DNA from: Lachnospiraceae bacterium
GTDB taxonomy: Bacteria > Bacillota > Clostridia > Lachnospirales > Lachnospiraceae
Direction of reading: 5' to 3'
Assembly (NCBI GenBank): GCA_910575565.1
Contig: CAJTFL010000003.1
Span: 248,001-312,000, forward strand
DNA length: 64,000 bases
The number at the start of each line of letters is the position of its first letter. Positions within the stretch are counted from its first letter, which is position 1. The position numbers and the translations under genes are program-made. Below, piece after piece: positions 9,255 to 17,773 of this stretch. The notes under the pieces were generated by a model. That model saw nothing but the letters and a program-made list of their open reading frames with translations. It ran no database searches and was not told the DNA's origin.

Positions 9255-9369
9255 GATCATAAGATGCCATAACAGGAGAAAACTTCAACCATATTTCCAA
9301 TTTTCAAAAAATTTTGCTGTATCTAGTTACTGTTCGCTCGTTAACTTGACCAAAAGAAAACATAGCCGA

Positions 9370-9747
9370 CTACATCAAAGCATTTTCTTCAATTAATGGC
9401 AAATCACCAGCATCTCTTTTCTTACAAATTCCAATGCTCATTTGTAATCCACTCGGCTTATCATCATTTATCAAGATTCTTTCACCATACGGTACATTAA
9501 AAATAATATAATCATACCTTACTTGGTTATCCTTCAAAAATTTTTCTGTGATTTCTCGATGTTTTTCCGTTCTTGAAGTCAAAAATATAACCATATCCTT
9601 ATCGGGAATACCCTTAAGAAAATATTCCGCACCTTCAAGAAATGTATCCGCACCATCGATCTTATATCCATTATGCTTCACAATTGTTCCATCAAGATCT
9701 AAAATCCATGTATGACCAAGCATCGACAACTTTAACTTACTTTTCAT
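9370..9747 (-). CDS. HAD-like phosphatase of the polysaccharide operon
   Basis: This is a short (125-residue) haloacid dehalogenase-fold protein. Motif I is DLDGTIV (nucleophile Asp17 and acid Asp19), motif II is FLTSRT, and a late acidic motif is LINDDKPSG. It lacks a large cap domain, as in C0-type sugar phosphatases such as GmhB. It is the last gene of the operon and overlaps the upstream isomerase gene by 11 bases, which implies translational coupling. Placed beside an isomerase, a sugar kinase and a nucleotidyltransferase, it most likely removes a phosphate from a sugar bisphosphate or monophosphate during NDP-sugar synthesis. The exact substrate is not known. Confidence 0.7.
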   Translation of the reverse strand: MKSKLKLSMLGHTWILDLDGTIVKHNGYKIDGADTFLEGAEYFLKGIPDKDMVIFLTSRTEKHREITEKFLKDNQVRYDYIIFNVPYGERILINDDKPSGLQMSIGICKKRDAGDLPLIEENALM

Positions 9748-10342
9748 GACTCAACAATGCTCCTATCGCTCCACCCGGATGATTCGGTCTAAAATCCTTG
9801 TCCAAATCCAATCCCATCCTCTTACTTAATTCCATAGCAACCTTTTGCAATATAATAAGGTTAATTGTAGTGGAATGATTTGGCACAACATCCCACAAAT
9901 CACCTTCATGCTTCAAAGTGATAATTAGTTTATTTTCCATTTTATCAGCTAAGATACTATGTTTTTTAAAACTAAGCAACCACAACTGTACCCCTTTGCG
10001 TTTGCTAAGCAAATCTACGAGATACACAGATTCTGCTGTTGCCCCACTCTTAGTAAGAATAATAACTAAATCACCTGGTTTCACCATCCCCATGTCCCCA
10101 TGCACAGCTGTATTCGTATGTAAAAAATTTGCATTTAATCCCAGAGAAAGCATTGTCCCAACAAATTTATCACAAATGGGGACATTCTTTCCCAAACCTG
10201 ATGCCACAATCTTATACCCTTCCCTAAGTTTTTCCTCGCATGCATCAACCAACTTGTCCATTTCCTCAACGTCAATAGACTTTAACGCTTCTTCAATAAT
10301 ATGGAAGTCGCGAATAAAATATTTCTCAAATGCACTAGCCAT
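9737..10342 (-). CDS. SIS-domain sugar-phosphate isomerase (KpsF/GutQ-like)
   Basis: This 201-residue protein is a single SIS domain: ASGLGKN, then FLHTNTAVHGDMGMV, ILTKSGATAE, PNHSTT and HPGGAIG. These motifs match the D-arabinose-5-phosphate isomerase (KpsF/GutQ/KdsD) type better than the sedoheptulose-7-phosphate isomerase GmhA, although both share the fold. The CBS domains of KdsD are absent. Ketose-aldose isomerisation of a phosphorylated pentose or heptose is the likely reaction, feeding the kinase, phosphatase and nucleotidyltransferase in this operon. It overlaps the upstream gene by 8 bases and the downstream HAD gene by 11. Confidence 0.75.
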   Translation of the reverse strand: MASAFEKYFIRDFHIIEEALKSIDVEEMDKLVDACEEKLREGYKIVASGLGKNVPICDKFVGTMLSLGLNANFLHTNTAVHGDMGMVKPGDLVIILTKSGATAESVYLVDLLSKRKGVQLWLLSFKKHSILADKMENKLIITLKHEGDLWDVVPNHSTTINLIILQKVAMELSKRMGLDLDKDFRPNHPGGAIGALLSHEK

Positions 10343-11843
10343 TCAATGCTTCCTCCAAATAATATAACCCATTATAAAACGCTCCGCATATAGAGTCATA
10401 ATCTTCCCATGCATATGTAGTAAGGCTAAGCCAAGTAATTGCAAGGAGAAGCTTCATTTGCTTACAGGTAACTTCCCCTTTTAAAAGTTCAAAAAAATCC
10501 TCCTCCATGCATTCCCAATGGTTAGATGCAATTTCGAGTTCAATTTTCCCCTTGTTAATTCTGAGATTAAACCTTTTAAGGTTAAACTGATCATAATTAC
10601 TAACCAACGAATAATAAAGCTTAACCCAATCATAAGCTGCATCACCATAAAACTCCGTAGTACCAAAGTATCCCCTCGGATCTATCAATATGGGTATGCT
10701 ATCTTGCTTAAGCATTAAATTACTGAATGTACAATCCCCATGAATTAACTTAAATTTCTCTGGACAATATGACATAACTAACTTTTCCAATTCTTCCTGG
10801 TGATAAAAAATATTCCTGCAAACTTTCCCATTAATTAAAACAGTTTTATCATTAGCAAACGGGACAAGATACCTTACTTTTTTTAGCCTGTCATAAGTCT
10901 TATTTAAATATGCAATCTTATAGCTATTTTTATCGGCTGGCATACTATCAAGATCATGTATCTGCTTTAAACAGTTAATAATTTGTTCAAGTACTTTTCG
11001 CTTTTGCTCCCTTGGAAGAGTTGTATATTCATAAATATTTTTACCATTTATGCGTTCCATACAAAGTGGCTCATATTCATAAATCTCCGGTATATATTCA
11101 AAACAGACTTTACGTATTTTCTTATACCATGACACTTCATGCACTGCCAGCTTCTTTCCTTGTTCATCTATAGCTGCTTTATAAACCCTATCTCCTTCAA
11201 TTTTAATCCGATTAAATGGACGACAACGAGATTTTGAAAGTTTATCCCATTCTTCATATAATCCGTATTCATGAGTCCGATAAAGACCTTGTTCCTGGAA
11301 TACATATCCCTTAGACTGAATCCACTTTACAAATTCACCATCTTCAGGTACATCTATAAGGTAAGATTTATCTTTAAAAATGAAATGACCAGCTACGCCA
11401 TATTCGACGCTTCTTTCCTCAACAAATCTACCATCCTTGTATTTCCATCTGCATATAAAATCCCTTGAGATTCCAATTATATTATTATCAGATTCCGGGA
11501 TCTCATAGTCACTGGACAAAATAAGATCACACCAAATGAGCATAAATCGCCTATTTGAGGGAATATATGAAATCGCCTCTCTTAACCCTGCACAAGTTCC
11601 GCTATGGCCAGTTCCGCAAACAATTTGGTAATCGACCTCTGCAAATTCACGTAAATAATTCTTTAGCACATCGTATTTATAATCACCAATAACAATATAT
11701 TTTTTATCTGGATACTTTTTGAACAGATGGAAAATCATCGGAAGATTGTCCACCGGCACTAAAGCTTTCGGCTTATTTGCAGTTAATCTTTTCATCCTAG
11801 TTCCTTTTCCACCAGCTTGTACGATAATGTAATCACAACTCAT
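10335..11843 (-). CDS. Bifunctional nucleotidyltransferase / APH-type kinase
   Basis: This 502-residue protein appears to be a fusion. Residues 1 to about 230 are a sugar/choline nucleotidyltransferase: GGKGTRMKRLTANKPKAL is the nucleotide-binding loop, and WCDLIL supplies a metal-binding Asp. From about residue 250 to the end it resembles an aminoglycoside/choline kinase: LIHGDCTFSNLML is the catalytic loop and LIDPRG the metal-binding motif. Both halves keep their key residues, so both may be active. It could activate a sugar-1-phosphate (HddC-like) and phosphorylate a small alcohol or sugar for surface decoration, as LicC and LicA do as separate proteins. It overlaps its neighbours by 4 and 8 bases. 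Substrates are unknown. Confidence 0.7.
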   Translation of the reverse strand: MSCDYIIVQAGGKGTRMKRLTANKPKALVPVDNLPMIFHLFKKYPDKKYIVIGDYKYDVLKNYLREFAEVDYQIVCGTGHSGTCAGLREAISYIPSNRRFMLIWCDLILSSDYEIPESDNNIIGISRDFICRWKYKDGRFVEERSVEYGVAGHFIFKDKSYLIDVPEDGEFVKWIQSKGYVFQEQGLYRTHEYGLYEEWDKLSKSRCRPFNRIKIEGDRVYKAAIDEQGKKLAVHEVSWYKKIRKVCFEYIPEIYEYEPLCMERINGKNIYEYTTLPREQKRKVLEQIINCLKQIHDLDSMPADKNSYKIAYLNKTYDRLKKVRYLVPFANDKTVLINGKVCRNIFYHQEELEKLVMSYCPEKFKLIHGDCTFSNLMLKQDSIPILIDPRGYFGTTEFYGDAAYDWVKLYYSLVSNYDQFNLKRFNLRINKGKIELEIASNHWECMEEDFFELLKGEVTCKQMKLLLAITWLSLTTYAWEDYDSICGAFYNGLYYLEEALNG

Positions 11844-12685
11844 ACATTTCCTCCATTTACTATTTCTATAACGTTATCTGCAAACGGCATCCCCTTGAAT
11901 GAATATAATTTATGGGAATCCGTATCTGGATACACCACAGTCAATGGCGTACTTGTGTATGCAAACAAATCCGCCAGCCCACTCCTCATGCTTGTTATCG
12001 AAACCGCTTCATCTGCAAGTAGATACATTTCATCCAAATCAACAAAAACTCTTTTATCACCAAAAACAGGATTTAAGAGACGATTTCCGTTTTCTAATAC
12101 CATCAATCCTTCATCATGGTATTTTTGCACTACGCATTTCCAATATTCCTTAGAAACACCTTTCACTGTAACCGCTTCCGGTGCAATAATCGCAAAATTT
12201 TTGGGCATAATTTCCAACTGAGAAAACAACTGCTCCCGCCTTCCATCCTTCCATTTAAAAAATGGCCGTTCAAATTCAATTCCCTTAAGATTTAAAACAA
12301 CACCAATGAGATCAAATAATGTAATATCGCCATTCAATAGTTTATCTGCCTTTGGCGGCAAAATGAACTGCAAATTTTTTGACACCCTATTATTTTCCCA
12401 AATAGCCGTAATTAATCTTTTAACATTTCTGGTATTTTTCACTTCGACCTTATTAATATATTTTTGATAAGGTTGTATTAGAATATACTGATTTTCAGGA
12501 ATAATAATATTCACCTTTTTATGATAAACTTCATTATATTCTTTTAACCTAGACAAAAAAATAATTGTATCGCCAATCCCTCTACTACAAACAAAAAATT
12601 CATCCGGCATTAATCTTCTGGAAACCATTGCTGCATAAACAAAATCTATAAATTTTGTTAATTGCCCATTTGCTTTATTTAACAT
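11840..12685 (-). CDS. Putative GT-B glycosyltransferase, GT9/heptosyltransferase-like
   Basis: This 281-residue protein is not firmly recognised. It starts with a region containing SRGIGDTIIFLSRLKEY, resembling the N-terminal loop of ADP-heptose heptosyltransferases (family GT9). A later block, VFVDLDEMYLLADEAVSITS, followed by MRSGLADLFAYTSTPLTVVYP, resembles the nucleotide-sugar binding half of GT-B enzymes, where the donor-side helix follows a conserved Ser/Gly loop. There is no membrane segment. The ATGA overlap with the next gene shows it belongs to the operon. Transfer of an unusual sugar is plausible given the HddA-like kinase at the head of the operon. Confidence 0.5.
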   Translation of the reverse strand: MLNKANGQLTKFIDFVYAAMVSRRLMPDEFFVCSRGIGDTIIFLSRLKEYNEVYHKKVNIIIPENQYILIQPYQKYINKVEVKNTRNVKRLITAIWENNRVSKNLQFILPPKADKLLNGDITLFDLIGVVLNLKGIEFERPFFKWKDGRREQLFSQLEIMPKNFAIIAPEAVTVKGVSKEYWKCVVQKYHDEGLMVLENGNRLLNPVFGDKRVFVDLDEMYLLADEAVSITSMRSGLADLFAYTSTPLTVVYPDTDSHKLYSFKGMPFADNVIEIVNGGNV

Positions 12686-12686
12686 T

Positions 12687-14135
12687 CTATTTTTCCTTCA
12701 TTTTAACCTTTAATCTATCAACATACCCTGTAACTACTTGTTCTTTCAACAAGATAAGCATCAAAAAATATGCTACACCACCAAATGCTATTGACATAGC
12801 AACGCAGGCATAATTATTTGGTATGAATTTAATGATCGCAGATACAACAAACGTCATACCAAATGCTGCCGCAATGGGCTTTATTGCTACAATAAACATT
12901 CTAAAGATTTTAATCCGTTTATCTAAATATAGAATACATATACAAACAATTAGAATTTGCGAACCCAATGTAGTTACTGCAGCAGCAATTATTCCAAACA
13001 TAGGAATAAATAGCAAATTTGTTATAATATTAAATATTGAAGTGATAATACATATAATTGTGCATAACTTATCTTTTCCTGCTGCCAATAAATTAGTATT
13101 CAAGAAAAAATTACTTATAAATGTCATGGCAAGGGACACCGATAAAACCCTGAGCACCTTCGCTGACCCCAAATAAGCCTCGCCCCCAATCACTATAATA
13201 ATCTCTTGACTTATCATGAACATACCTACTACACAAGGGATACCTAAAATAGACGTAAACTTCAACACATAATTCAATAACCTTTTAATTTCCAAAATAT
13301 TATTATTTGCATATGCCACACACAACCGTGGCATAACCACCCATGTAATTGATACAACCACCTGATTTACAATTTGATAAACCTTTAATGCTGTAGTATA
13401 CAGCCCCACTTCATAATCCCCTAAAATTAAGCCAATAATCGTAGTATCACACATTGTAAATATTTGTTGTGCTACAAGCATCGCAAATAGCCCCAAAATT
13501 GGTGGCAAGTGTTTTTTTATATCCATTTTATAAGTTAGTCTTGTTATACAAAACTTTTTCCGATAAAATATATTCATAACATTACTGCCACTTGTTGCTA
13601 TTACTGTAATTAAGGCATACTTCATATAGTCATTAGGTTGATTAACAAACAAAAACATCAAAATTGATGATATAAACTGAAAAACTGTTGTTCTCAAAGC
13701 TATATATCGAAAATCCTCCATAGCAGTATTTAACCAATCTGCACCAAATGTAATAAAAATTACGGATAGACTTTGTATTCCAATTAAAAAACGATAATTT
13801 CTTAATTGGCGACAAAACACCAATAAAACTCCAAGTACAGCATAAGCAACTACTGTGGTCACCATATTAATTGATAGGATCTGCCCGGATACTTCCGTTA
13901 ATTTTTCTCTGTTATCTTTTACTTTTGCACATTCTCGAACGGCATATGTGTTTACCCCTAATGTCGCTAACATAGATACATAACTGACGATTGAACTACC
14001 AAAGTTTATTTTCCCAACATTTTCTGGATGCAGCACTCTGGATATATAAGGAAATGTAATAAGCGGGAAAAAAACTGAAGAAAACGTCTTAATAATATTA
14101 TACACTGTATTTCTCTTAATATTTGATTTGCTCAT
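12687..14135 (-). CDS. wzx: Polysaccharide flippase, Wzx type
   Basis: This 482-residue protein is hydrophobic throughout, with about twelve to fourteen predicted membrane helices. The N-terminus NTVYNIIKTFSSVFFPLITFPYISRVL is typical of the MATE-like oligosaccharide flippase superfamily (PST). It moves lipid-linked repeat units across the membrane for a Wzy-dependent polysaccharide. AAGGAG lies 10 bases before the ATG. Pairing with the Wzy-like polymerase at 16.1-17.3 kb supports a Wzx/Wzy assembly route. The priming sugar-phosphate transferase and chain-length proteins normally found in such loci are not in this window. Confidence 0.9.
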   Translation of the reverse strand: MSKSNIKRNTVYNIIKTFSSVFFPLITFPYISRVLHPENVGKINFGSSIVSYVSMLATLGVNTYAVRECAKVKDNREKLTEVSGQILSINMVTTVVAYAVLGVLLVFCRQLRNYRFLIGIQSLSVIFITFGADWLNTAMEDFRYIALRTTVFQFISSILMFLFVNQPNDYMKYALITVIATSGSNVMNIFYRKKFCITRLTYKMDIKKHLPPILGLFAMLVAQQIFTMCDTTIIGLILGDYEVGLYTTALKVYQIVNQVVVSITWVVMPRLCVAYANNNILEIKRLLNYVLKFTSILGIPCVVGMFMISQEIIIVIGGEAYLGSAKVLRVLSVSLAMTFISNFFLNTNLLAAGKDKLCTIICIITSIFNIITNLLFIPMFGIIAAAVTTLGSQILIVCICILYLDKRIKIFRMFIVAIKPIAAAFGMTFVVSAIIKFIPNNYACVAMSIAFGGVAYFLMLILLKEQVVTGYVDRLKVKMKEK

Positions 14136-14262
14136 ATAATATAAGCTCCTTAACTGTATAGCAGCCCCAATCCCCTATAGCCGCACCATATCTGCCTATT
14201 ATACTATTCATTAGTACTATTAACTTTAAATAGCTCCCCAAACTTACAATTATATTTTCCAT
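14116..14262 (-). CDS. Possible 48-residue small ORF before the flippase gene
   Basis: A small reading frame starts at ATG 14262 and runs 20 bases into the flippase gene in another frame. The encoded peptide contains SIIGRYGAAIGDWGCYTVKE and is not recognised. No good ribosome binding site lies before it, so it may be the relic of a larger gene or not a gene at all. It is recorded because the 159-base gap between the acyltransferase and the flippase genes holds nothing else. Confidence 0.2.
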   Translation of the reverse strand: MENIIVSLGSYLKLIVLMNSIIGRYGAAIGDWGCYTVKELILYEQIKY

Positions 14263-14294
14263 CTATGTACCAAGATTATTCCTTCCTTTATCCA

Positions 14295-14945
14295 TCATCC
14301 TTTCTTCGGAATCCATTCAAGTTGTTTTATATCCTTAAGTTCCGTATAAAGTTCATCAATATGTTCTTTAATTATCTCATCCGTCAACTTGCTATAATCA
14401 ATTTTTAATAATTCCTCTATTATTTCAGGTTCAAATCGATATTTGATTACCTTTGCCGGGACTCCGCCGACAATCGCATATGGAGGCACATTTCTCGTAA
14501 CCACCGCTCCAGCTGCAATAACAGCCCCTTGGCCAATATGTATTCCAGACATTATTGTCACGCCATATCCAATCCATACATCATCATCGACAATGATGTT
14601 TCCCTTACTAATTGCCTCAAATTTAACTGAATGCAGCATCATTGCTTTATATGGATATGTTGATATATGATTTATATAATGGTCTGCATCTAATATAAAA
14701 CTTGAATTTTGCCCAATCGAACAAAAATGGCCGATTTTTATTTTAGAATTTTCATTAAACTTATAAACATTGAGTTCTCCATATGTATTGCATCCAACTT
14801 CCACATCCAAAACAGGAAAAAAGTTCATAGCAATTGTATTGTTATGGCTATTTCTTTTTCTCCATTTAATCTTAAATAGTACATATTTAATTTTTAAGGC
14901 AATCACTTTAATGGTATTCCGATAGATAAGTTTAATAGTATTCAT
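14295..14945 (-). CDS. Hexapeptide-repeat O-acetyltransferase, CatB/XAT-like
   Basis: This 216-residue protein has a left-handed beta-helix of hexapeptide repeats (KIKIGHFCSIGQNS, then VWIGYGVTIMSGIHIGQGAV). It includes DADHYINHISTYP, the region carrying the catalytic His in xenobiotic acyltransferases, and ends the helix with GVPAKVIKYRF. About 50 residues precede the helix and contain a basic hydrophobic segment. It probably acetylates a sugar of the repeat unit, using acetyl-CoA in the cytoplasm. It overlaps the WbsX gene by 4 bases. Confidence 0.8.
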   Translation of the reverse strand: MNTIKLIYRNTIKVIALKIKYVLFKIKWRKRNSHNNTIAMNFFPVLDVEVGCNTYGELNVYKFNENSKIKIGHFCSIGQNSSFILDADHYINHISTYPYKAMMLHSVKFEAISKGNIIVDDDVWIGYGVTIMSGIHIGQGAVIAAGAVVTRNVPPYAIVGGVPAKVIKYRFEPEIIEELLKIDYSKLTDEIIKEHIDELYTELKDIKQLEWIPKKG

Positions 14946-16054
14946 TTTTCAACAATCCTTTTAATAGCTTTCAAATATTTGTCTCCATCAATTGTATCCG
15001 GTTCCAAATATGCTCCTTCTCCCCATTCATTCCAGGCTGTTAAAAAAAGAAATTCCTTCTCCTGCAAATTTGATATTTTATATAATGCGCTCAGATATTT
15101 TTCAAATTTATCTGGTGTTTGTCCAAGTATTATCTTCGCCTTTCTTCCTCTTCTAGGTGAATCATCAAAGCCAACAAATCCTCCAAAAAACTGTTTTTGA
15201 TCCCTAGTATTCTGTGCGTTATTTATTATTCTTTTCCACACTAGATCATAATCATATATACGAGGGACTGGAAAATGCTTATTTTTTGCATTTTGCAGCC
15301 TTGAAATCCAAAGTTCCTTTTTATTATTTACACTAAGCGGCTCGTATCTAAATTTATAATCCAAGTTTGCATTTTGATAATTATTCTTGGAAATAAAAAA
15401 CATTCCATCAAAGCCATTCTCTTTTGCAAGCACTTTCCAGTATTCACACATATTTAACACAGTTTCGTAATCATTGTCTGGCTGAAAGAATCCAAACACA
15501 GGACAATTATCCTTTTTTATATATCTATTATCTTTGAAAAACTTGAGGAGATAATCAAAATGAATTTTCCAATCTGGCTTCCTGCCATATTTTAATTCAG
15601 CTAACATCCCATCATCAGTTCTATTTCTATTAACATCTTTGATATTCTCATCAAATGCAGGAGCCCAATCATTGCCTCGTTTCACATTACTCCATGTCCG
15701 TTTCCAGCTGCCATTATCCCATATAAACATAAAATTTATATCTATGTCTGATTCAAGAATAATTTCAGAAGGTTTTTCCAAAAGTTGAAGTTCAGAAGAA
15801 AACCAATAATGATATATTCCAAATCCATATATTCCATTTTCTTTCGCTAACTTCGCTTGCCATTGAATATTCTCCTCTGAATTCAAAGAATAATAAAATA
15901 AATTTTCTGGCACTCTCGGCTGATTATGTCCTTCAAACAAGGGGACTGATTTTTTTACTGCAACCCAATCAGTATAACCCTTTCCCCAAAAACAATTATT
16001 CTCAGGTATTTCATGAAATTGTGGCAGGTAATTTGCGATTATTTTTGTAATCAT
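14942..16054 (-). CDS. WbsX-family (GH99-like) polysaccharide protein
   Basis: This 370-residue protein matches the WbsX/glycosyltransferase WbsX-like family, which has the fold of glycoside hydrolase family 99. Diagnostic stretches are YLPQFHEIPENNCFWGKGYTDW at the N-terminus, YGFGIYHYWFS, FMFIWDNGSWKRTW, and the C-terminal FLTAWNEWGEGAYLEPD. Such proteins are found in O-antigen and rhamnan loci, where they may trim or transfer glycan chains. There is no signal peptide, so it acts in the cytoplasm. AGGGGA lies 7 bases before the ATG. Family confidence is high; the reaction is not established. Confidence 0.85.
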   Translation of the reverse strand: MITKIIANYLPQFHEIPENNCFWGKGYTDWVAVKKSVPLFEGHNQPRVPENLFYYSLNSEENIQWQAKLAKENGIYGFGIYHYWFSSELQLLEKPSEIILESDIDINFMFIWDNGSWKRTWSNVKRGNDWAPAFDENIKDVNRNRTDDGMLAELKYGRKPDWKIHFDYLLKFFKDNRYIKKDNCPVFGFFQPDNDYETVLNMCEYWKVLAKENGFDGMFFISKNNYQNANLDYKFRYEPLSVNNKKELWISRLQNAKNKHFPVPRIYDYDLVWKRIINNAQNTRDQKQFFGGFVGFDDSPRRGRKAKIILGQTPDKFEKYLSALYKISNLQEKEFLFLTAWNEWGEGAYLEPDTIDGDKYLKAIKRIVEK

Positions 16055-16064
16055 AATTATCCCC

Positions 16065-17297
16065 TTATGTTTTTCTTATTTCTACAAATCTAATATTCAT
16101 CAACATCATAAAACCCCAAAAAATATTTGAAGCAAATGTTTCATGCATGAAAACCAGAGGAACCATGGAGCACGCTAATATTAAAAACCTGCTATCAGTT
16201 AATGAAGTTTCTTTTACTTTCAACCCAGACAGTAAATATCCCATCCACAGACCCAAACCACTAAGCCCCAGTTCCGTTGCTACTCTTGCAAATCCATTCA
16301 ACGTCATAGCATAAAATTGAATAGCAAATTCCGATACATAATCTGCCCCAGTTCCTATACCGCTACCAAGCAAGAAATTTTTATTCCACGCTTTTTCTAC
16401 AACAAATATCCAACTTCTAAATCTAACATAACCAGAAGATGCATCTTTATTATAAACAAACAATTCATTCATGCGCGAGAGAAGATAACTTCCAAATGAC
16501 GTAACCAACAAAATATATGGCACAACCAAGATCCCCAACATCAAATATGCAAAAACCCTTTCCCATGTCTTTCTAGTTCTGCGGGTCAGCAATAAATACA
16601 AAATCAAGCCAATTCCTATCATAAAAAAACCTGTTCCTGAAATCGCTAAGATCAAGGCTATCGCCTGTAAAATTGTTGGTACAAGATAGTCCTTAAACTG
16701 CACTTTTTTATTTAAGAATCCCGGTACATATAAGAGTAAACTAATTGCAAGCATTTGCCCAAAGAAGGAAGGTTCCCTAAATACTGCATTACTACGATAC
16801 ATATTTAATCCAGACACATATGTTGTATTTGTCCAGTTATACCCTTTTACCATATGACCAGGAATTATCAGATCTGTAAAAGGAAGATTCAGGATCCTCC
16901 CAAAAAACTGATATATGGCATAAATGGACATAACTGTCATTAAATGTTGAAAAAAATCACAATAGCTATCGAAATTCGCTTTTGTTTCTTTTCTATATGC
17001 TAATATACAAAGAGCAATAAAATAAATGCTCTGCAAAAATGAAGTACTATTTTTACATCCATAAAAGATATAGTTAAATGTAATGCATACAATCAAAAGC
17101 ACTAACAATATGTCTTTTTTCCTGATTTTCATCAAATTTTCTTTTGTTTCAGCGATACACAAAACAACAAATATTATGGAAACAATGGTAAAAGGAGTAA
17201 CAGGAAATGTCCGAATATAAAACAAAGCATAGGCATCAAGCATCAACGATACTATTATTAATTTGTATATATTAAATTGTATTTTTTTAAATTTCAT
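16065..17297 (-). CDS. wzy: Wzy-like O-antigen/EPS polymerase
   Basis: This 410-residue membrane protein has about ten to twelve helices and a large extracellular loop between residues ~140 and 190 (TFLPFTDLI...NTTYVSGLNMYRSNAVFREPSFFGQ region). The FREPSFFGQ motif is common in O-antigen ligase/polymerase family proteins. It would join flipped repeat units outside the membrane. It sits between the two acyltransferase genes and fits with the flippase at 12.7-14.1 kb. Sequence conservation in this family is low, so the call rests on topology, the motif and context. Confidence 0.75.
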   Translation of the reverse strand: MKFKKIQFNIYKLIIVSLMLDAYALFYIRTFPVTPFTIVSIIFVVLCIAETKENLMKIRKKDILLVLLIVCITFNYIFYGCKNSTSFLQSIYFIALCILAYRKETKANFDSYCDFFQHLMTVMSIYAIYQFFGRILNLPFTDLIIPGHMVKGYNWTNTTYVSGLNMYRSNAVFREPSFFGQMLAISLLLYVPGFLNKKVQFKDYLVPTILQAIALILAISGTGFFMIGIGLILYLLLTRRTRKTWERVFAYLMLGILVVPYILLVTSFGSYLLSRMNELFVYNKDASSGYVRFRSWIFVVEKAWNKNFLLGSGIGTGADYVSEFAIQFYAMTLNGFARVATELGLSGLGLWMGYLLSGLKVKETSLTDSRFLILACSMVPLVFMHETFASNIFWGFMMLMNIRFVEIRKT

Positions 17298-17323
17298 ACT
17301 TCGTCCTTTTCAGCATCGTTTAC

Positions 17324-17767
17324 TTATTCTCTCTTTATCACTCTTGCTGGAATCCCCGCAACAACAGTATTCATTTCCACATCATGGTTCACTACACTAT
17401 TAGCCCCGATAATGCTATTTTTTCCAATTCTTACATTGCCAAGGATCACTGCCCCTGCGCCAATCATTACGTTGTCCTCAATTACAGGTGCATATTCTTT
17501 TTCCAACTGATTATCCGACCACTTACATCCAATCGTTACATTATGAAATATCCTAACATTATTTCCTATTTTTGTAGCCTCATGTATTACGCAACCTTTT
17601 CCAGAATGCATAAAAATCGAATTCTCACCTATTTCTATTTGACAATGTATATCACATGAATTCAAAGTCGAATTAACCTTTTCAAAAAATTTTGCAATCG
17701 TCTTTATACCCCCCCGATATGACGCAATTGCCAATCTCAGGAACAATGGATTTTTATAACTGCTCAC
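17324..17767 (-). CDS. Serine acetyltransferase-like hexapeptide acetyltransferase
   Basis: This 147-residue protein is a short CysE-like left-handed beta-helix domain: CVIHEATKIGNNVRIFHNVTIG, then APVIEDNVMIGAGAVILGNVRIG, then SIIGANSVVNHDVEMNTVVAGIPARVIK. The His of IFHNVTIG corresponds to the catalytic His of the family. It lacks the N-terminal helical domain of true serine acetyltransferases, as do EPS acetyltransferases such as EpsC/CapG types. It begins with GTG at 17767, with a GGGGGC stretch upstream, and follows the glycosyltransferase gene closely. Confidence 0.8.
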   Translation of the reverse strand: MSSYKNPLFLRLAIASYRGGIKTIAKFFEKVNSTLNSCDIHCQIEIGENSIFMHSGKGCVIHEATKIGNNVRIFHNVTIGCKWSDNQLEKEYAPVIEDNVMIGAGAVILGNVRIGKNSIIGANSVVNHDVEMNTVVAGIPARVIKRE

Positions 17768-17773
17768 CTTCGC

